Positions 1 to 12,334 are shown, counted from the first letter of the stretch. The stretch is DNA of 64,000 nucleotides from Thiothrix lacustris DSM 21227 (GCF_000621325.1 NZ_KK211257.1:24793-88792); one strand, 5' to 3'. The notes: a model not told the origin generated them from the letters alone. Made by a program: numbers and translations.

Positions 1-3000
1 CCGAAATGGTGCTGGCAGACACGCAAGATGCGATTGTCCTGTTCAGCGAAGCCGAGCCTGCGCCATTGCGCTACGTCGACATTTCGGACGACGCAGCGGC
101 GGCACTCGCCAAAGCCAACACTGACTGGGGTCTGGCACTTTCCCCGGATGAAATCGACTACCTCGCGGAAAATTACGCCGAACTCCAGCGCAACCCCACC
201 GACGTAGAATTGATGATGTTCGCGCAAGCCAATTCCGAACATTGCCGCCATAAAATCTTCAACGCCGATTGGATTATCGACGGTAAAGAACAGCCCAAAT
301 CGCTGTTTGCCATGATCCGCAACACCCACGCGCACGCGCCCGAAGGCATCCTCTCCGCCTACCATGACAACGCCTCCGTCATCGAAGGCCCGTTGGCAAC
401 GCGCTTTTTGACCGACGTAAAAACCGGCGAATACCACTACACCAACGAACCTGTTCACATCCTGATGAAGGTGGAAACCCACAACCACCCCACCGCGATT
501 TCCCCGTTCGCAGGCGCGGCGACAGGTTCGGGCGGCGAAATCCGCGACGAAGGCGCCACCGGCAACGGCTCCAAGCCCAAAGCAGGTTTGAGCGGCTTCT
601 CGGTGTCCAACCTGCGCATTCCCGGCTATGAACAGCCGTGGGAACACGATTTCGGTAAACCGGGGCGCATCGTTTCCGCGCTCGACATCATGCTCGAAGG
701 GCCCATTGGCGCAGCAGCGTTCAATAACGAATTCGGCCGCCCCAATATCACCGGCTACTTCCGCACCTTTGAAATGCAAGCGCCCGGCGCGAAGGGCACG
801 GAACTGCGCGGCTACCACAAGCCCATTATGATTGCGGGCGGCATGGGCAATATCCGCGAAAACAACATCAACAAAAACCCGCTGCCGGAAGGCACGCCGA
901 TCATCGTCCTCGGTGGCCCCGCGATGCTGATTGGTCTGGGTGGCGGCGCGGCTTCCTCAATGGCAAGCGGCACGAGTGCGGAAAACCTCGACTTCGCTTC
1001 CGTGCAGCGTGGCAACCCCGAAATGCAACGCCGTTGCCAAGAAGTCATCGACCGCTGCGTGGCGCTGGGCAATGAAAACCCGATCCTCTCGATCCACGAC
1101 GTGGGCGCAGGCGGTATTTCCAACGCCATTCCCGAAATCGTCAACGATGCCGGACGCGGCGGACGCTTTGAACTCCGCGCCGTTCCCAACGCTGAACTTG
1201 GCATGGCACCAATGGAAATCTGGAGCAACGAAGCGCAAGAACGCTACGTACTCGCCATTGCCGAAGACCGCCTCGACACGTTCCGCGCCTTGTGTGACCG
1301 CGAACGCGCCGTGTACGCGGTGGTCGGTAGCGCAACGATTGAACAACAATTGCTGGTTGGCGATTCCCTGTTTGACAACAATCCGGTGAATTTGCCGATG
1401 AACGTGCTGCTCGGCAAACCGCCGAAAATGCTGCGCGATGTGCATCACCAGACCTTCCACAAACCGGAAATAGACCTGAGTGGCATTGAACTTCCTGAGG
1501 CGATTGAGCGCGTATTGCGCTTGCCGACGGTAGCCTCCAAAGCCTTCCTCATCACCATTGGCGACCGCTCGGTCACGGGCATGGTCACACGCGACCAGAT
1601 GGTCGGTGCATGGCAAGTGCCAGTGGCGGATGTGGCGGTAACGTCCAGCGATTACAGCACAAATTTCGGCGAAGCCATGGCGATGGGTGAACGCACCCCG
1701 ATTGCGCTGGTGAACCCGGCAGCCTCCGGGCGCATGGCGATTGGTGAAGCGCTTACCAATATTGCGGCGGCGGATATTGCTGACATTCGCAATATTCGTC
1801 TGTCGGCCAACTGGATGGCGGCGGCGGGCTACCCCGGCGAAGATGCCGCGCTGTTTGACACCGTGAAAGCGGTCGGCGAAGAGCTGTGCCCACGTTTAGG
1901 TTTGGCGATTCCGGTCGGCAAAGATTCCTTGTCAATGAAAACGGTCTGGCAGCAGGACGGCGAAGATCGCGAAATGGCTGCCCCTTTGTCACTGATCGTG
2001 ACCGCATTTTCCCCGGTGCAGGACATCCGCAAGACCCTGACCCCAGCGTTGCGCACTGACGTGGGTGACACTGACCTGATTCTGGTTGACCTCGGTAAAG
2101 GCCGCAACCGCTTGGCAGCTTCTGCGCTCATGCAAGTGTACGGGCAAGTCGGGCATCACGCGCCGGATGTGGATAACCCCGATGCGCTCAAAGCCTTCTT
2201 CGACACCGTGCAGGATTTGCGTGCTGAAAACCTGATTCAGGCATATCACGACCGTGCGGATGGCGGTTTGCTGGCAACGTTGGCAGAAATGAGTTTCGCC
2301 GGGCATGTGGGCGTGACGGCTTGCATTGGGCAGATCAGTGGGCAGCTATTGCCAGCGCTGTTCAACGAAGAACTCGGTGCGGTGCTGCAAATTCGTCATT
2401 GTGATACGGATTCTGTGTTGGAAGCCTTCCGCGAAGCCGGTTTGGCGCATTGCACCCACGTGATTGGCGAACTCAACGACAGCGACGAACTGGTGCTGAC
2501 CTTTGCCAACAAGGAAGTCTACCGCGCCCCGCGTGCGACATTGCAGAAAGTTTGGGCAGAAACCAGCTACCGGATGCAGGCGTTGCGTGACAATGCCGAT
2601 TGCGCCGCGCAAGAGTTTGAGCGTTTGGATGATGTGCAAGATCCCGGTCTGCCGTTTACCCCGACCTTCGACCCGGATGAGGATGTGGCAGCGCCGTATA
2701 TCCGAACCGGCGTGCGCCCTGCGGTGGCAGTGCTGCGCGAACAGGGCGTGAACGGTCAGGTGGAAATGGCGGCAGCGTTCGACCGTGCCGGTTTCAAGGC
2801 GGTTGACGTACACATGACCGACATTATCAGCGGGCGCGTTAGCCTGAAAGATTTCAAAGGCTTGGTGGCGTGTGGCGGCTTCTCTTACGGCGACGTGTTG
2901 GGAGCAGGCGGCGGTTGGGCGAAAACCATCCTGATGAACCCGCAAGCCAGCGATGAATTTGCAGCCTTTTTTGCGCGGCAAGATTCTTTCGGGCTGGGCG

Positions 3001-3485
3001 TGTGCAATGGCTGCCAGATGTTCTCGCAATTGCGCGACATGATCCCCGGTGCGGCGCATTGGCCACGTTTCTACCGCAACCGTTCCGAACAGTTCGAGGC
3101 GCGTTATTCAGCGGTCGAGGTGTTGGAGTCGCCGTCATTGTTCCTGAAAGGTATGGCAGGCTCGAAGATGCCGATTACGGTGGCGCATGGCGAAGGCCGG
3201 GCAGTGTTTGATACTGCGACGGCTGAAGGTATGTTGGCGGAAGGGCTGGTGGGCTTGCGTTACGTGGATAATCGCGGCAATGCCACCGAGCATTACCCGG
3301 AAAACCCGAACGGTTCGCCGTTGGGGATTACGGGCGTTACCACCGCTGATGGGCGCTTCACCATCATGATGCCGCACCCAGAACGCTTGTTCCGCGCCGT
3401 GCAGCACTCGTGGAAACCGGATGAGATGGGGGAAGATGGCGCGTGGTTGCGGATGTTCCGTAATGCGCGGGTTTGGGTGGGGTAG
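1..3485 (+). CDS. purL: Phosphoribosylformylglycinamidine synthase, 5' end cut by window
   Basis: PurL makes FGAM from FGAR, ATP and glutamine in de novo purine synthesis. At least 1,159 residues are visible against about 1,295 for the large single-chain gammaproteobacterial enzyme. The reading frame is open to the left edge, so roughly 135 N-terminal residues lie outside; the first in-frame ATG at position 6 is internal. Visible landmarks are [18 protein letters not shown] near residue 75, the glycine-rich ATP-binding region with [14 protein letters not shown], and a C-terminal class I glutaminase domain with the nucleophile in GVCNGCQM and the His/Glu pair in MPHPERLFR. It converges on the membrane-protein gene that follows. 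The family is certain; only the start is missing. Confidence 0.97.
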   Translation, partial: EMVLADTQDAIVLFSEAEPAPLRYVDISDDAAAALAKANTDWGLALSPDEIDYLAENYAELQRNPTDVELMMFAQANSEHCRHKIFNADWIIDGKEQPKSLFAMIRNTHAHAPEGILSAYHDNASVIEGPLATRFLTDVKTGEYHYTNEPVHILMKVETHNHPTAISPFAGAATGSGGEIRDEGATGNGSKPKAGLSGFSVSNLRIPGYEQPWEHDFGKPGRIVSALDIMLEGPIGAAAFNNEFGRPNITGYFRTFEMQAPGAKGTELRGYHKPIMIAGGMGNIRENNINKNPLPEGTPIIVLGGPAMLIGLGGGAASSMASGTSAENLDFASVQRGNPEMQRRCQEVIDRCVALGNENPILSIHDVGAGGISNAIPEIVNDAGRGGRFELRAVPNAELGMAPMEIWSNEAQERYVLAIAEDRLDTFRALCDRERAVYAVVGSATIEQQLLVGDSLFDNNPVNLPMNVLLGKPPKMLRDVHHQTFHKPEIDLSGIELPEAIERVLRLPTVASKAFLITIGDRSVTGMVTRDQMVGAWQVPVADVAVTSSDYSTNFGEAMAMGERTPIALVNPAASGRMAIGEALTNIAAADIADIRNIRLSANWMAAAGYPGEDAALFDTVKAVGEELCPRLGLAIPVGKDSLSMKTVWQQDGEDREMAAPLSLIVTAFSPVQDIRKTLTPALRTDVGDTDLILVDLGKGRNRLAASALMQVYGQVGHHAPDVDNPDALKAFFDTVQDLRAENLIQAYHDRADGGLLATLAEMSFAGHVGVTACIGQISGQLLPALFNEELGAVLQIRHCDTDSVLEAFREAGLAHCTHVIGELNDSDELVLTFANKEVYRAPRATLQKVWAETSYRMQALRDNADCAAQEFERLDDVQDPGLPFTPTFDPDEDVAAPYIRTGVRPAVAVLREQGVNGQVEMAAAFDRAGFKAVDVHMTDIISGRVSLKDFKGLVACGGFSYGDVLGAGGGWAKTILMNPQASDEFAAFFARQDSFGLGVCNGCQMFSQLRDMIPGAAHWPRFYRNRSEQFEARYSAVEVLESPSLFLKGMAGSKMPITVAHGEGRAVFDTATAEGMLAEGLVGLRYVDNRGNATEHYPENPNGSPLGITGVTTADGRFTIMMPHPERLFRAVQHSWKPDEMGEDGAWLRMFRNARVWVG

Positions 3486-3492
3486 CCTGTAC

Positions 3493-4017
3493 TCAATGCT
3501 GGCGACGCATCACGTAAACTGGTTGTGCCGCCAGCCATCCCCGTAATACCACCAGCGTCAATGCACCTACAAAGCACACGCCTTCGGTAAGTGTGCGGAT
3601 CAAATTGCCGTTTGCCCAGCTTTCCCGCGAGCTTTGCCAGTCAGTGGGGGGCGCTGCCGGATTCCAGCCCAGGGTTTCCTGGTGCAGCGGAATGTTGATG
3701 ACGATGCTGACCCAATACACGCCAATGAAATGTACCAGTGCGATGATGAGCCAATACAGCGCCACGCGGCGTTGGCTTTGCCATGCTGCCATACCAGCAG
3801 AGACGAAGGGAAATAGGGTTGCGCCGAAAAACAGCACGGCAAAGCCTAGGTTGCGCGGGGTTTGGTTGAGGTGTTGCTGCACGTGGGTGTACGTGGTGGC
3901 ATCCACTTGCTGGAGTGCAGGGGTGACATCCAGCGTGAAGGCTGCAAATACGCCGCAGAGGATGCCTAGCAGTAGGGTTGCTAGTAGTTGTGGGACGATG
4001 AGGAATTTTGCGTTCAT
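3493..4017 (-). CDS. DUF1772-like (anthrone oxygenase family) membrane protein
   Basis: A 174-residue protein with about four hydrophobic segments (near residues 6-28, 58-78, 84-106 and 146-165). The pattern of a leading membrane helix, TYTHVQQHLNQ..RNLGF, a second helix ending near FPFVSAG, then INIPLHQETLGW and NGNLIRT resembles the DUF1772 family, some members of which are called anthrone oxygenase or noxC-like. The substrate in bacteria is generally unknown and nothing here identifies one. It converges on purL with 7 bases between the stops. I see no strong ribosome binding site before the ATG, so the start is the longest-frame choice. Confidence 0.7.
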   Translation of the reverse strand: MNAKFLIVPQLLATLLLGILCGVFAAFTLDVTPALQQVDATTYTHVQQHLNQTPRNLGFAVLFFGATLFPFVSAGMAAWQSQRRVALYWLIIALVHFIGVYWVSIVINIPLHQETLGWNPAAPPTDWQSSRESWANGNLIRTLTEGVCFVGALTLVVLRGWLAAQPVYVMRRQH

Positions 4018-4144
4018 GGTTTTTGGCTAAAAAGGAGTGAGTATACGCGTTCTGGATGGGTGTGGTCAGATCCGTTTTGCCTTTGAGGGGGAGCTGGTTT
4101 ACGCTGTGTTCGGATGTGATTGGCGGTAAGGTGGAGGTATAAAA

Positions 4145-4528
4145 ATGTCAGCAATTGCCCAGCAATGTCAGCTTAATTACGTATCCGAAGGGGATTATCT
4201 GGAGGGTGAAAAGCATAGCGAGGTACGGCATGAATATGTGGATGGGCAGGTGTACGCGATGGCAGGTACGACCAAACGGCACAACGAAATTGCTGTGAAT
4301 ATTTCTACCGCGCTACGGATCGCTTCGCGTGGGAGTCTTTGCAAGGTTTATTCTTCAGCTGTGAAAGTCCGTGCGATTGGGCGTAAAGCCTTCTATTACC
4401 AAAATTCGCGTAATGCCCCTGCTTTTAGGCATGGGCATTACGCGAATTTTGGTAAGCCAAAGCCGCTGCTCGGCGTGACGGATGTTACTATTGTTATGAG
4501 AGCACCTCTTAAAATAGTACAGACTTAA
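4145..4528 (+). pseudogene. Uma2-family (DUF820, PD-(D/E)XK-like) gene, 3' part lost at a hairpin
   Basis: The first 85 or so residues match the start of Uma2 family proteins: LNYVSEGDYLEGE, VRHEYVDGQVYAMAG, a RHNEIAVNI segment, then SAVKVRA...AFYY. Full members are near 190 residues and continue from FYY into the conserved PD and ExLSPST part that carries the nuclease-fold active site. Here that part is missing. The frame instead runs through a perfect inverted repeat starting at 4396 and into unrelated sequence, stopping after 127 codons. A good GGAGG site lies 7 bases before the ATG. Uma2 proteins are abundant, poorly understood putative endonucleases; this copy is most likely inactive. 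Confidence 0.75.
4396..4455. repeat. Perfect 23-bp inverted repeat, long hairpin inside the Uma2 remnant
   Basis: Arm 4396-4418 is the exact reverse complement of arm 4433-4455. After one mismatch the pairing resumes for three more bases, leaving a 6-base loop (4423-4428). The hairpin is moderately AT-rich, has no following T run, and begins at the point where Uma2 similarity stops. It could be an inserted palindromic unit (REP/MITE-like) or the scar of a rearrangement; it does not look like a normal terminator. Confidence 0.9.
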
Positions 4529-4575
4529 AGATAACAACAAACCCTGACTTACATCAAACTTATCCACATCCCCAC

Positions 4576-4604
4576 CTTGAATTCCCCCACTCACTACCCC
4601 AGAT
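4576..4604 (+). promoter_or_regulatory. Sigma-32 (heat-shock) type promoter for clpB
   Basis: CTTGAA at 4576-4581 is followed, 15 bases later, by CCCCAGAT at 4597-4604. This fits the known RpoH pattern CTTGAA-N13 to 17-CCCCATnT, with the usual extra C residues in front. It lies about 50 bases before the clpB start, and clpB is a classic RpoH target. Confidence 0.8.
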
Positions 4605-4653
4605 TTGTCCCATCTGACGCACTCGCGTCCAACTAAATAGATAGGTAGCCCAC

Positions 4654-7263
4654 ATGAGAATGGACAAACTCACCAGCAAATTCCAACTCGCCCTGCAAGA
4701 CGCGCAATCGCTTGCGCTGGGGCATGATCACCAGTTTATCGAACCTGCGCACTTGATGATTGCCTTGCTGGATCAGGAAGGCGGTTCCACACGTGGCTTG
4801 CTCACCAAAGCCGATGTCAACGTCAACCAGCTCCGCTCCAAACTCGGCGAAGCGCTTGACCGTATGTCTAGCGTTTCCGGTGGCGATGCAGGCAGCGTGC
4901 ACGTTTCCAACGATCTCAGCAAATTGCTGAATATCACCGACAAAATCGCCCAGCAACGCAAAGACCAGTACATTTCTTCAGAACTCTTCATTCTCGCCGG
5001 ACTGGAAGACAAAGGCACGCTCGGCAATTTGTTGCGTGAAACCGGCGCGACCAAAGGGGCAGTGGACAAAGCCATCGAAGGAATGCGCGGCGGTCAAACC
5101 GTCAACGACCCCAACGCAGAAGAGCAACGTCAGGCGCTGGAAAAATACACCATTGACCTCACCGAACGCGCCGAACAGGGCAAGATCGACCCGATCATTG
5201 GGCGTGACGAAGAAATCCGCCGCATGGTGCAAATCCTGCAACGCCGTACCAAAAACAACCCGGTGCTGATCGGCGAACCCGGCGTGGGCAAAACCGCGCT
5301 GGTCGAAGGTTTGGCGCAACGCATCGTCAACGGCGAAGTTTCCGAAGGCATGAAAGGCAAGCGCCTGCTCTCCCTCGACCTCGGCGCATTGCTGGCAGGC
5401 ACAAAATACCGTGGCGACTTTGAAGAACGCCTCAAAGCCGTACTCAACGACATCGCCAAAGCCGAAGGCAATGTCATCCTGTTCATCGACGAACTGCACA
5501 CGATGGTGGGTGCAGGCAAGGCCGATGGCGCGATGGACGCTGGCAATATGCTCAAACCCGCCCTCGCACGCGGCGAATTGCACTGCGTCGGCGCAACCAC
5601 GCTCGACGAATACCGCCAATACATCGAAAAGGATGCCGCCCTCGAACGCCGCTTCCAAAAAGTACTGGTGCAAGAGCCAACGGTGGAAGACACCATCGCC
5701 ATCTTGCGTGGCCTTCAAGAAAAGTACGAAGTGCACCACGGCGTCGACATCACCGACCCCGCGCTGGTCGCTGCCGCCACGCTGTCACACCGTTACATCA
5801 CCGACCGCCAGTTGCCGGACAAGGCCATCGACCTGATCGACGAAGCTGCTTCCCGCATCCGCGTCGAAATCGACTCCAAGCCTGAAGTGATGGACAAGCT
5901 CGAACGCCGCCTGATCCAGCTCAAGATCGAACGCGAAGCCTTGAAAAAGGAAAGCGATGACGCCTCCAAAAAGCGTTTGGCTGACTTGCAGGCCGAAATC
6001 GACCGACTGGAAGGCGAGTTTTCCGACCTCGAAGAAATCTGGAAAGGCGAAAAAGCCGCCCTGCAAGGCACGACCCATATCAAGGAGGCGCTCGACCAAG
6101 CGCGTCTGGAAATGGACACCGCCCGCCGCGCTGGCAACCTGCAACGCATGGCCGAACTGCAATACGGCAAAATTCCCGAACTCGAACAGCAACTGGAAAA
6201 AGCCGATGCCAGCATTGCAGGCTCAGGCTCACAAGAAACCAAGTTGCTGAAAAACAAAGTGACCGAAGAGGAAATTGCCGACATCGTGTCGCGTTGGACA
6301 GGCATTCCCGTCAGCAAAATGCTCGAAGGTGAAAAGGACAAGCTGCTGCACATGGAAGACGCCCTCAGCAAGCGCGTCATCGGGCAGCGCGAAGCGGTGG
6401 TGGCGGTTTCCAACGCCATCCGCCGGGCGCGTGCCGGGCTTTCCGACCCCAACCGCCCCAGCGGTTCGTTCCTGTTCTTGGGGCCAACGGGCGTGGGCAA
6501 AACCGAACTGACCAAGGCGTTGGCGACCTTCCTGTTCGATACTGACGAGGCGATGGTGCGGATTGATATGTCCGAATTCATGGAAAAGCATTCCGTGGCA
6601 CGCCTGATTGGTGCGCCTCCCGGCTATGTTGGCTATGAGGAAGGCGGCTATTTGACCGAAGCCGTGCGCCGCCGCCCGTATTCCGTGATCCTGCTGGATG
6701 AGGTGGAAAAAGCTCACAGCGATGTGTTCAATGTGCTGCTGCAAGTGCTGGACGACGGGCGTTTGACCGACGGGCAAGGCCGCACGGTGGACTTCCGCAA
6801 CACCGTGATCATCATGACCTCGAACCTCGGTTCGCACATCATTCAAGAGATGGCGGGCGAGGACAACTACGACCAGATGAAAGCAGCGGTGATGGAAGTC
6901 GTTGGCACGCATTTCCGCCCCGAATTCATCAACCGTATCGACGAAACCGTGGTATTCCACCCACTGGATCAGGCTGAAATTCGCCAGATTGCCGATATTC
7001 AGCTCAACAACCTGCGCAAGCGCTTGGTGGCGCGTGATTTGGGCATCCAGATCAGCGACGCGGCACTCGACTTACTGGCAGAAGCGGGTTTTGACCCTGT
7101 TTATGGCGCACGTCCGTTGAAACGGGCAATTCAGCAGCAGGTCGAAAACCCGCTGGCACAGCAAATCCTCAGCAGCAGGTTCATGCCGGGAGATACGATT
7201 ATGGTGGGAGTGGAAGAGGGTAGGCTGACGTTTACGGCGTTGGTTGAGGCTACTGAAGCCTAA
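4654..7263 (+). CDS. clpB: ATP-dependent disaggregase ClpB (Hsp104 type)
   Basis: An 869-residue AAA+ chaperone, close to the usual 857-865. In order: N-terminal Clp repeat domain ([18 protein letters not shown]), first ATPase module with Walker [11 protein letters not shown] near residue 207, a long coiled-coil M domain around residues 405-530 rich in Glu/Lys/Leu, and a second ATPase module with Walker [11 protein letters not shown] near residue 610 and Walker [12 protein letters not shown]. The M domain distinguishes it from ClpA and ClpC. ClpB works with DnaK/DnaJ/GrpE to dissolve aggregates in the cytoplasm. It stands alone, behind a heat-shock promoter and before a terminator. Confidence 0.98.
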   Translation: MRMDKLTSKFQLALQDAQSLALGHDHQFIEPAHLMIALLDQEGGSTRGLLTKADVNVNQLRSKLGEALDRMSSVSGGDAGSVHVSNDLSKLLNITDKIAQQRKDQYISSELFILAGLEDKGTLGNLLRETGATKGAVDKAIEGMRGGQTVNDPNAEEQRQALEKYTIDLTERAEQGKIDPIIGRDEEIRRMVQILQRRTKNNPVLIGEPGVGKTALVEGLAQRIVNGEVSEGMKGKRLLSLDLGALLAGTKYRGDFEERLKAVLNDIAKAEGNVILFIDELHTMVGAGKADGAMDAGNMLKPALARGELHCVGATTLDEYRQYIEKDAALERRFQKVLVQEPTVEDTIAILRGLQEKYEVHHGVDITDPALVAAATLSHRYITDRQLPDKAIDLIDEAASRIRVEIDSKPEVMDKLERRLIQLKIEREALKKESDDASKKRLADLQAEIDRLEGEFSDLEEIWKGEKAALQGTTHIKEALDQARLEMDTARRAGNLQRMAELQYGKIPELEQQLEKADASIAGSGSQETKLLKNKVTEEEIADIVSRWTGIPVSKMLEGEKDKLLHMEDALSKRVIGQREAVVAVSNAIRRARAGLSDPNRPSGSFLFLGPTGVGKTELTKALATFLFDTDEAMVRIDMSEFMEKHSVARLIGAPPGYVGYEEGGYLTEAVRRRPYSVILLDEVEKAHSDVFNVLLQVLDDGRLTDGQGRTVDFRNTVIIMTSNLGSHIIQEMAGEDNYDQMKAAVMEVVGTHFRPEFINRIDETVVFHPLDQAEIRQIADIQLNNLRKRLVARDLGIQISDAALDLLAEAGFDPVYGARPLKRAIQQQVENPLAQQILSSRFMPGDTIMVGVEEGRLTFTALVEATEA

Positions 7264-7280
7264 ATAGAAAGTTGATAGCC

Positions 7281-7314
7281 AGAGTGCTGCATTAGTGTGG
7301 CACTCTGTTTTGTT
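7281..7314 (+). terminator. Intrinsic terminator after clpB
   Basis: Stem AGAGTGC (7281-7287) pairs with GCACTCT (7300-7306) across a 12-base loop, followed by GTTTTGTT. It overlaps the 3' end of the convergent HTH gene by two bases. Confidence 0.65.
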
Positions 7315-7603
7315 AATTTGCCAATGCGCGTAGTACCGCTTGCGGCTCTTTCGCTACTACATGCAGCAAGACCCGTGCTGCGCCGTGCGGAGTACGATCT
7401 CTGCGTTCCCAATGGCCGCAAGGTACTGAGACACTAATACCAAATGTTGCCGCAAACTCAATCTGAGTCATGCCCACTTTTGTACGGACATTTTTCACAT
7501 CGACAGGTGAGAACTGATGTACTTTTGCTTGCGGGCAGTTGCCTTTTGCAAAAGTGATGGCTTCTTCCAAGCCTTGTTTGATGCTGGTGAATGCGCTACC
7601 CAT
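7313..7603 (-). CDS. Orphan helix-turn-helix protein, NadS/HigA-type antitoxin-like
   Basis: A 96-residue protein with a C-terminal HTH: VKNVRTKVGMTQIEFAATFG, then a recognition-helix region, HWERRDRTPHGAARVLL and a PQAVLRAL tail. This layout is typical of NadS-like and HigA-like antitoxin regulators. The start at 7603 is preferred over the ATG at 7618 because GGAGAG sits 7 bases before it. No RelE/HigB-like toxin gene lies on either side, so it is an orphan. The recognition helix reads VPCGHW where relatives have TLRHW; the bases for TLR are still readable in another frame (see findings), so DNA binding may be altered. Confidence 0.7.
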   Translation of the reverse strand: MGSAFTSIKQGLEEAITFAKGNCPQAKVHQFSPVDVKNVRTKVGMTQIEFAATFGISVSVPCGHWERRDRTPHGAARVLLHVVAKEPQAVLRALAN

Positions 7604-7673
7604 GTTGCTACTCTCCATAGTGTTTGATCAGAGTTGTTGTGAATTTTGTTAGGTCGTTACGTTTTTTGGGGAG

Positions 7674-8597
7674 TTACCCACCCTCAAAATAATCCGTATC
7701 TACCTTCTTCACTTCGTAGTGTTCGACTACCGACACGCCCACATTGTATTCCACCATCAACGCCGCGAGTTTTTCGCCGTCAATCAGGATGATGCGTGTC
7801 TCAATCGAGCCAGCATATTCTTTGGCTTCACGGGAAAAGGTGGAGGTGGTCATGAAAATCCCTTTCTTCGCCCGTTGCCCTTGTAGCGCCCCGGCAAATT
7901 TCTGGATTTCGGGGCGACCCACCGTGGCTTCCCAGCGTTTAGCTTGCATGTACAGCACATCCACGCCCAGCCGATCTTCGTTGATGATGCCGTCAATGCC
8001 ACCGTCGCCGCTTTTGCCGATGGCGCGGCCTGCATCCTGACGGTTGCCGCCGTAGCCCATCTTGATCAATAAATCGACTACCAGTTTTTCAAAGAAGGTG
8101 GGGGAGGCTTCTTTGACGGTTTCCAGCACTTCCTGTTCAAGGTTGCGGCATAAAAGGCGGTGCGCGGAGGCGAGGATGTCTTCGGGGGTGTCATCGAAAA
8201 TGACCTCGGAATCCATGTCCAGCATTGTGCCGTTATCGATTTTATTTGTCTGGCGACGGTTGCGGAATGCCTGAAATTCGGGGAATTGTGCCAAGGTGGC
8301 AACGCGGATGCTGAGCGGGTTGGTTTGGAGCAATTGCCGCCCGCGTTCGGTAATCACGAAATGGCCGCGTCGGGGCGAACGCAATGCCCCCGCTTGTTTG
8401 AGGTAGGAACGCGCCCAGCCTACCCGATTGCCAAAAACCGATTGCGTGCCACTGGGGAGGATGGCACTGCGCTCGGCTTCGCTCAGGCAATAATGGTCAG
8501 CCAGCAGCGTGACAGCATCACGCAATTTGTGTTCCTTTCCATCGGCTGCCAATTGTAACAGCGGGCGCATCAAGGTTTGGTAATCAGGTATCGGCAT
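7674..8597 (-). CDS. Mrr-type restriction endonuclease
   Basis: A 307-residue protein with the two-part Mrr layout. The N-terminal half (MPIPDYQTLMRPLLQLAADG through VITERGRQLL) is the winged-helix Mrr N domain. The C-terminal half is a restriction-endonuclease fold: FFEKLVVDLLIKMGYGG, KSGDGGIDGII (catalytic Asp), then YMQAKRW for the second catalytic cluster (QAK in place of ExK, as in Mrr), and KKGIFMTTSTFS. Mrr enzymes are type IV nucleases that cut methylated DNA and act against foreign DNA. No methylase or specificity subunit is nearby, as expected for a stand-alone type IV enzyme. Exact methyl specificity cannot be read from the sequence. Confidence 0.9.
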   Translation of the reverse strand: MPIPDYQTLMRPLLQLAADGKEHKLRDAVTLLADHYCLSEAERSAILPSGTQSVFGNRVGWARSYLKQAGALRSPRRGHFVITERGRQLLQTNPLSIRVATLAQFPEFQAFRNRRQTNKIDNGTMLDMDSEVIFDDTPEDILASAHRLLCRNLEQEVLETVKEASPTFFEKLVVDLLIKMGYGGNRQDAGRAIGKSGDGGIDGIINEDRLGVDVLYMQAKRWEATVGRPEIQKFAGALQGQRAKKGIFMTTSTFSREAKEYAGSIETRIILIDGEKLAALMVEYNVGVSVVEHYEVKKVDTDYFEGG

Positions 8598-8664
8598 GGG
8601 CTTTGGTCAGTAGGGGGCTTGCGATGATCATGCCATGAATCCGCCGGTTTTTCATGCCTCAACA

Positions 8665-8692
8665 AAAAAGCGCAACGGGTGTCGCGCTTTTT
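8665..8692 (-). terminator. Bidirectional intrinsic terminator after the GlsB-like gene
   Basis: AAAAAGCGC (8665-8673) pairs with GCGCTTTTT (8684-8692) across a 10-base loop. With A and T runs on both sides it can act on both strands; it lies just downstream of the minus-strand GlsB-like gene. Confidence 0.65.
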
Positions 8693-8718
8693 GTTTGTAC
8701 GTCGGGAGAGTTCGGTAA

Positions 8719-8985
8719 TTACACCGCTTTTTTCACCAATCCGATGATGAACAGCAGGATAACTGCGCCAATGACTGCCCAGACCAGTGTTCCCAGCAAT
8801 GGGCCAAGACCCAGGTTCACCGAAAGGATGCCACCGACAAATGTGCCAATCACGGAACCGATGATACCCACAATGATGTTACCAATCAGGCCGAAACCTG
8901 CGCCTTTCATGAGAATACCAGCCAACCAGCCAGCGACCGCACCGATGCCCAACATGATTAGAATTTGAGTAATCTCCGCACCCAT
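8719..8985 (-). CDS. GlsB/YeaQ/YmgE family stress-associated membrane protein
   Basis: An 88-residue, almost wholly hydrophobic protein with three predicted membrane segments and repeated small-residue motifs (GIGAVAGWLAGILMKG, GNIIVGIIGSVIGTFVGG). This is the transglycosylase-associated/YeaQ family, linked in other bacteria to general and acid stress; its molecular job is not established. The start at 8985 is chosen because AGGAG lies 8 bases upstream; an in-frame ATG at 9036 would add 17 polar residues without a clear ribosome binding site. Confidence 0.88.
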   Translation of the reverse strand: MGAEITQILIMLGIGAVAGWLAGILMKGAGFGLIGNIIVGIIGSVIGTFVGGILSVNLGLGPLLGTLVWAVIGAVILLFIIGLVKKAV

Positions 8986-9194
8986 AAATAGACTCCTTTT
9001 TAACCGTGGTAAATTTATATATTCGGCAACTGCCAAAAACAGTATAGGTGTTAATTTCAGGGTTGATTATCTAATTGTATTTATTAGGACTATTAACGGT
9101 GGTGTTCAGTCGATGAGTGACAGGTTTACAGGGAGGATTAGGCGAATTAAGATGCGCCCTGCAATTCATTGGCCTGCAAAGGATGGGAGTCGGC

Positions 9195-10133
9195 ATGAGG
9201 CGTTTGGGATTAATCTTGTCGTTGGCGTTACAGGGAATGGTGATACCGACTGGCTGGGCGGCTGCGCCGGTCTTGGAGGTGCAAAGCAGCTTCGTGATTC
9301 CGCGACAGGCGGTTAATGGCATCAAAATTGCCGAGCTGTCGGGGCTGGCGTGGGATAAGGATGAGCAATTACTCTACGCCCTTTCTGACAAAGGGCGCAT
9401 TTTTCACTTCCGTTTGGAACTGGAGGGTAATCGCATTGTGGCGGCTGAACCGTTGTATGCGGCGAATCTTACCGACATAGCTGGGGAGCAAGTGAAAAAA
9501 GGGCGGCGTGATTCCGAGGGCTTGACTCTGCTTAATGCTGCCAACGGCAAACGCGGTGATACGCAACTGGTGATTGCCTTTGAGGGTGAGCCACGCATTA
9601 TCCGTTTTGCTCCAGAAGGACGGGCGATCAAAAATATTGAATTGCCGAAAGCATTGCAGAATGGGGGTGCTTATCAACATGGAAATGAGTCGCTGGAATC
9701 GGTAGCGTTTTATCCCCGTTATGGCTTTATTACAGCTCCTGAGCAGCCTCTTAAAACAGAACCGCCTAATCTGCATACGCTCTATTCTACTAAAGGGAGG
9801 CGTTGGTCTTTTACCGCCTATCCGGCGAAAAATAGCGGTATTAGTGCATTGGAGGCATTACCCAGCGGCAATTTACTGATTCTGGAGCGAGCATGGTCGG
9901 GGATTTTTAATCCCTTTGTGGTGAGTTTGCGTTATTTGGATTTTAAGCATTGTTCCAAGGAGGATCGTTGTGAAGTACAGAATCTGAAAGTGCTTTCCAA
10001 TTATTTGTTGGTGGATAACTTTGAGGGATTAACCCATCTTCAGGGCAATCAGTATTTGATGGTTAGTGATGATGGCGATGAGGAGTTTTTATCAACCAAA
10101 CTGATGTTGTTTACCCTTGATGAGGGGACGTGA
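9195..10133 (+). CDS. Exported phytase-like esterase (esterase-like activity of phytase family)
   Basis: A 312-residue protein beginning with a signal peptide (MRRLGLILSLALQGM, likely cleaved after GWAAA). The mature part has the recurring beta-propeller-like signatures of the phytase-like esterase family: ELSGLAWDKDEQLLYALSDKG, DSEGLTLL, GNESLESVAF, and a late FEGLTHL...LMVSDDGD. These acidic clusters are thought to bind calcium. Substrate is unknown. The ATG at 9195 has GGGAG 6-7 bases upstream; the earlier in-frame starts lack a good site and would bury the signal peptide. A clear terminator follows. Confidence 0.8.
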   Translation: MRRLGLILSLALQGMVIPTGWAAAPVLEVQSSFVIPRQAVNGIKIAELSGLAWDKDEQLLYALSDKGRIFHFRLELEGNRIVAAEPLYAANLTDIAGEQVKKGRRDSEGLTLLNAANGKRGDTQLVIAFEGEPRIIRFAPEGRAIKNIELPKALQNGGAYQHGNESLESVAFYPRYGFITAPEQPLKTEPPNLHTLYSTKGRRWSFTAYPAKNSGISALEALPSGNLLILERAWSGIFNPFVVSLRYLDFKHCSKEDRCEVQNLKVLSNYLLVDNFEGLTHLQGNQYLMVSDDGDEEFLSTKLMLFTLDEGT

Positions 10134-10141
10134 TGCAGCCC

Positions 10142-10178
10142 AATGCCCCCTAATCTTGTCGATTTCGGGGGCATTTTT
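10142..10178 (+). terminator. Intrinsic terminator after the phytase-like gene
   Basis: AATGCCCCC (10142-10150) pairs with GGGGGCATT (10167-10175), followed by more T residues. The stem is strong. It sits between this gene and the convergent thiC. Confidence 0.8.
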
Positions 10179-10187
10179 AGGGTCGGC

Positions 10188-12173
<1,986 letters not shown>

Positions 12174-12334
12174 CATCAAATTGCACTGTAACAGATTCAA
12201 CACGAATCAGGTATAACCCGGCAAACTGTCGGCGGAATAGCGCAATTGGTCGGCGCTTTGCGATTTCTGCATTTGTACTTTAGCAAAGTCTTATACTATG
12301 CTGCGACTTTCATGTTGTTTAACAGGAGCTTTGC

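Noticed and set aside
2346-3059. A 237-codon minus-strand frame inside purL (and similar ones inside clpB, secA and argJ)
   Set aside because: These follow from codon bias in the well-identified plus-strand genes; no ribosome binding sites or recognisable domains.
4396-4455. Hairpin considered as a terminator
   Set aside because: No T run follows on either strand and there is no complete gene upstream to end.
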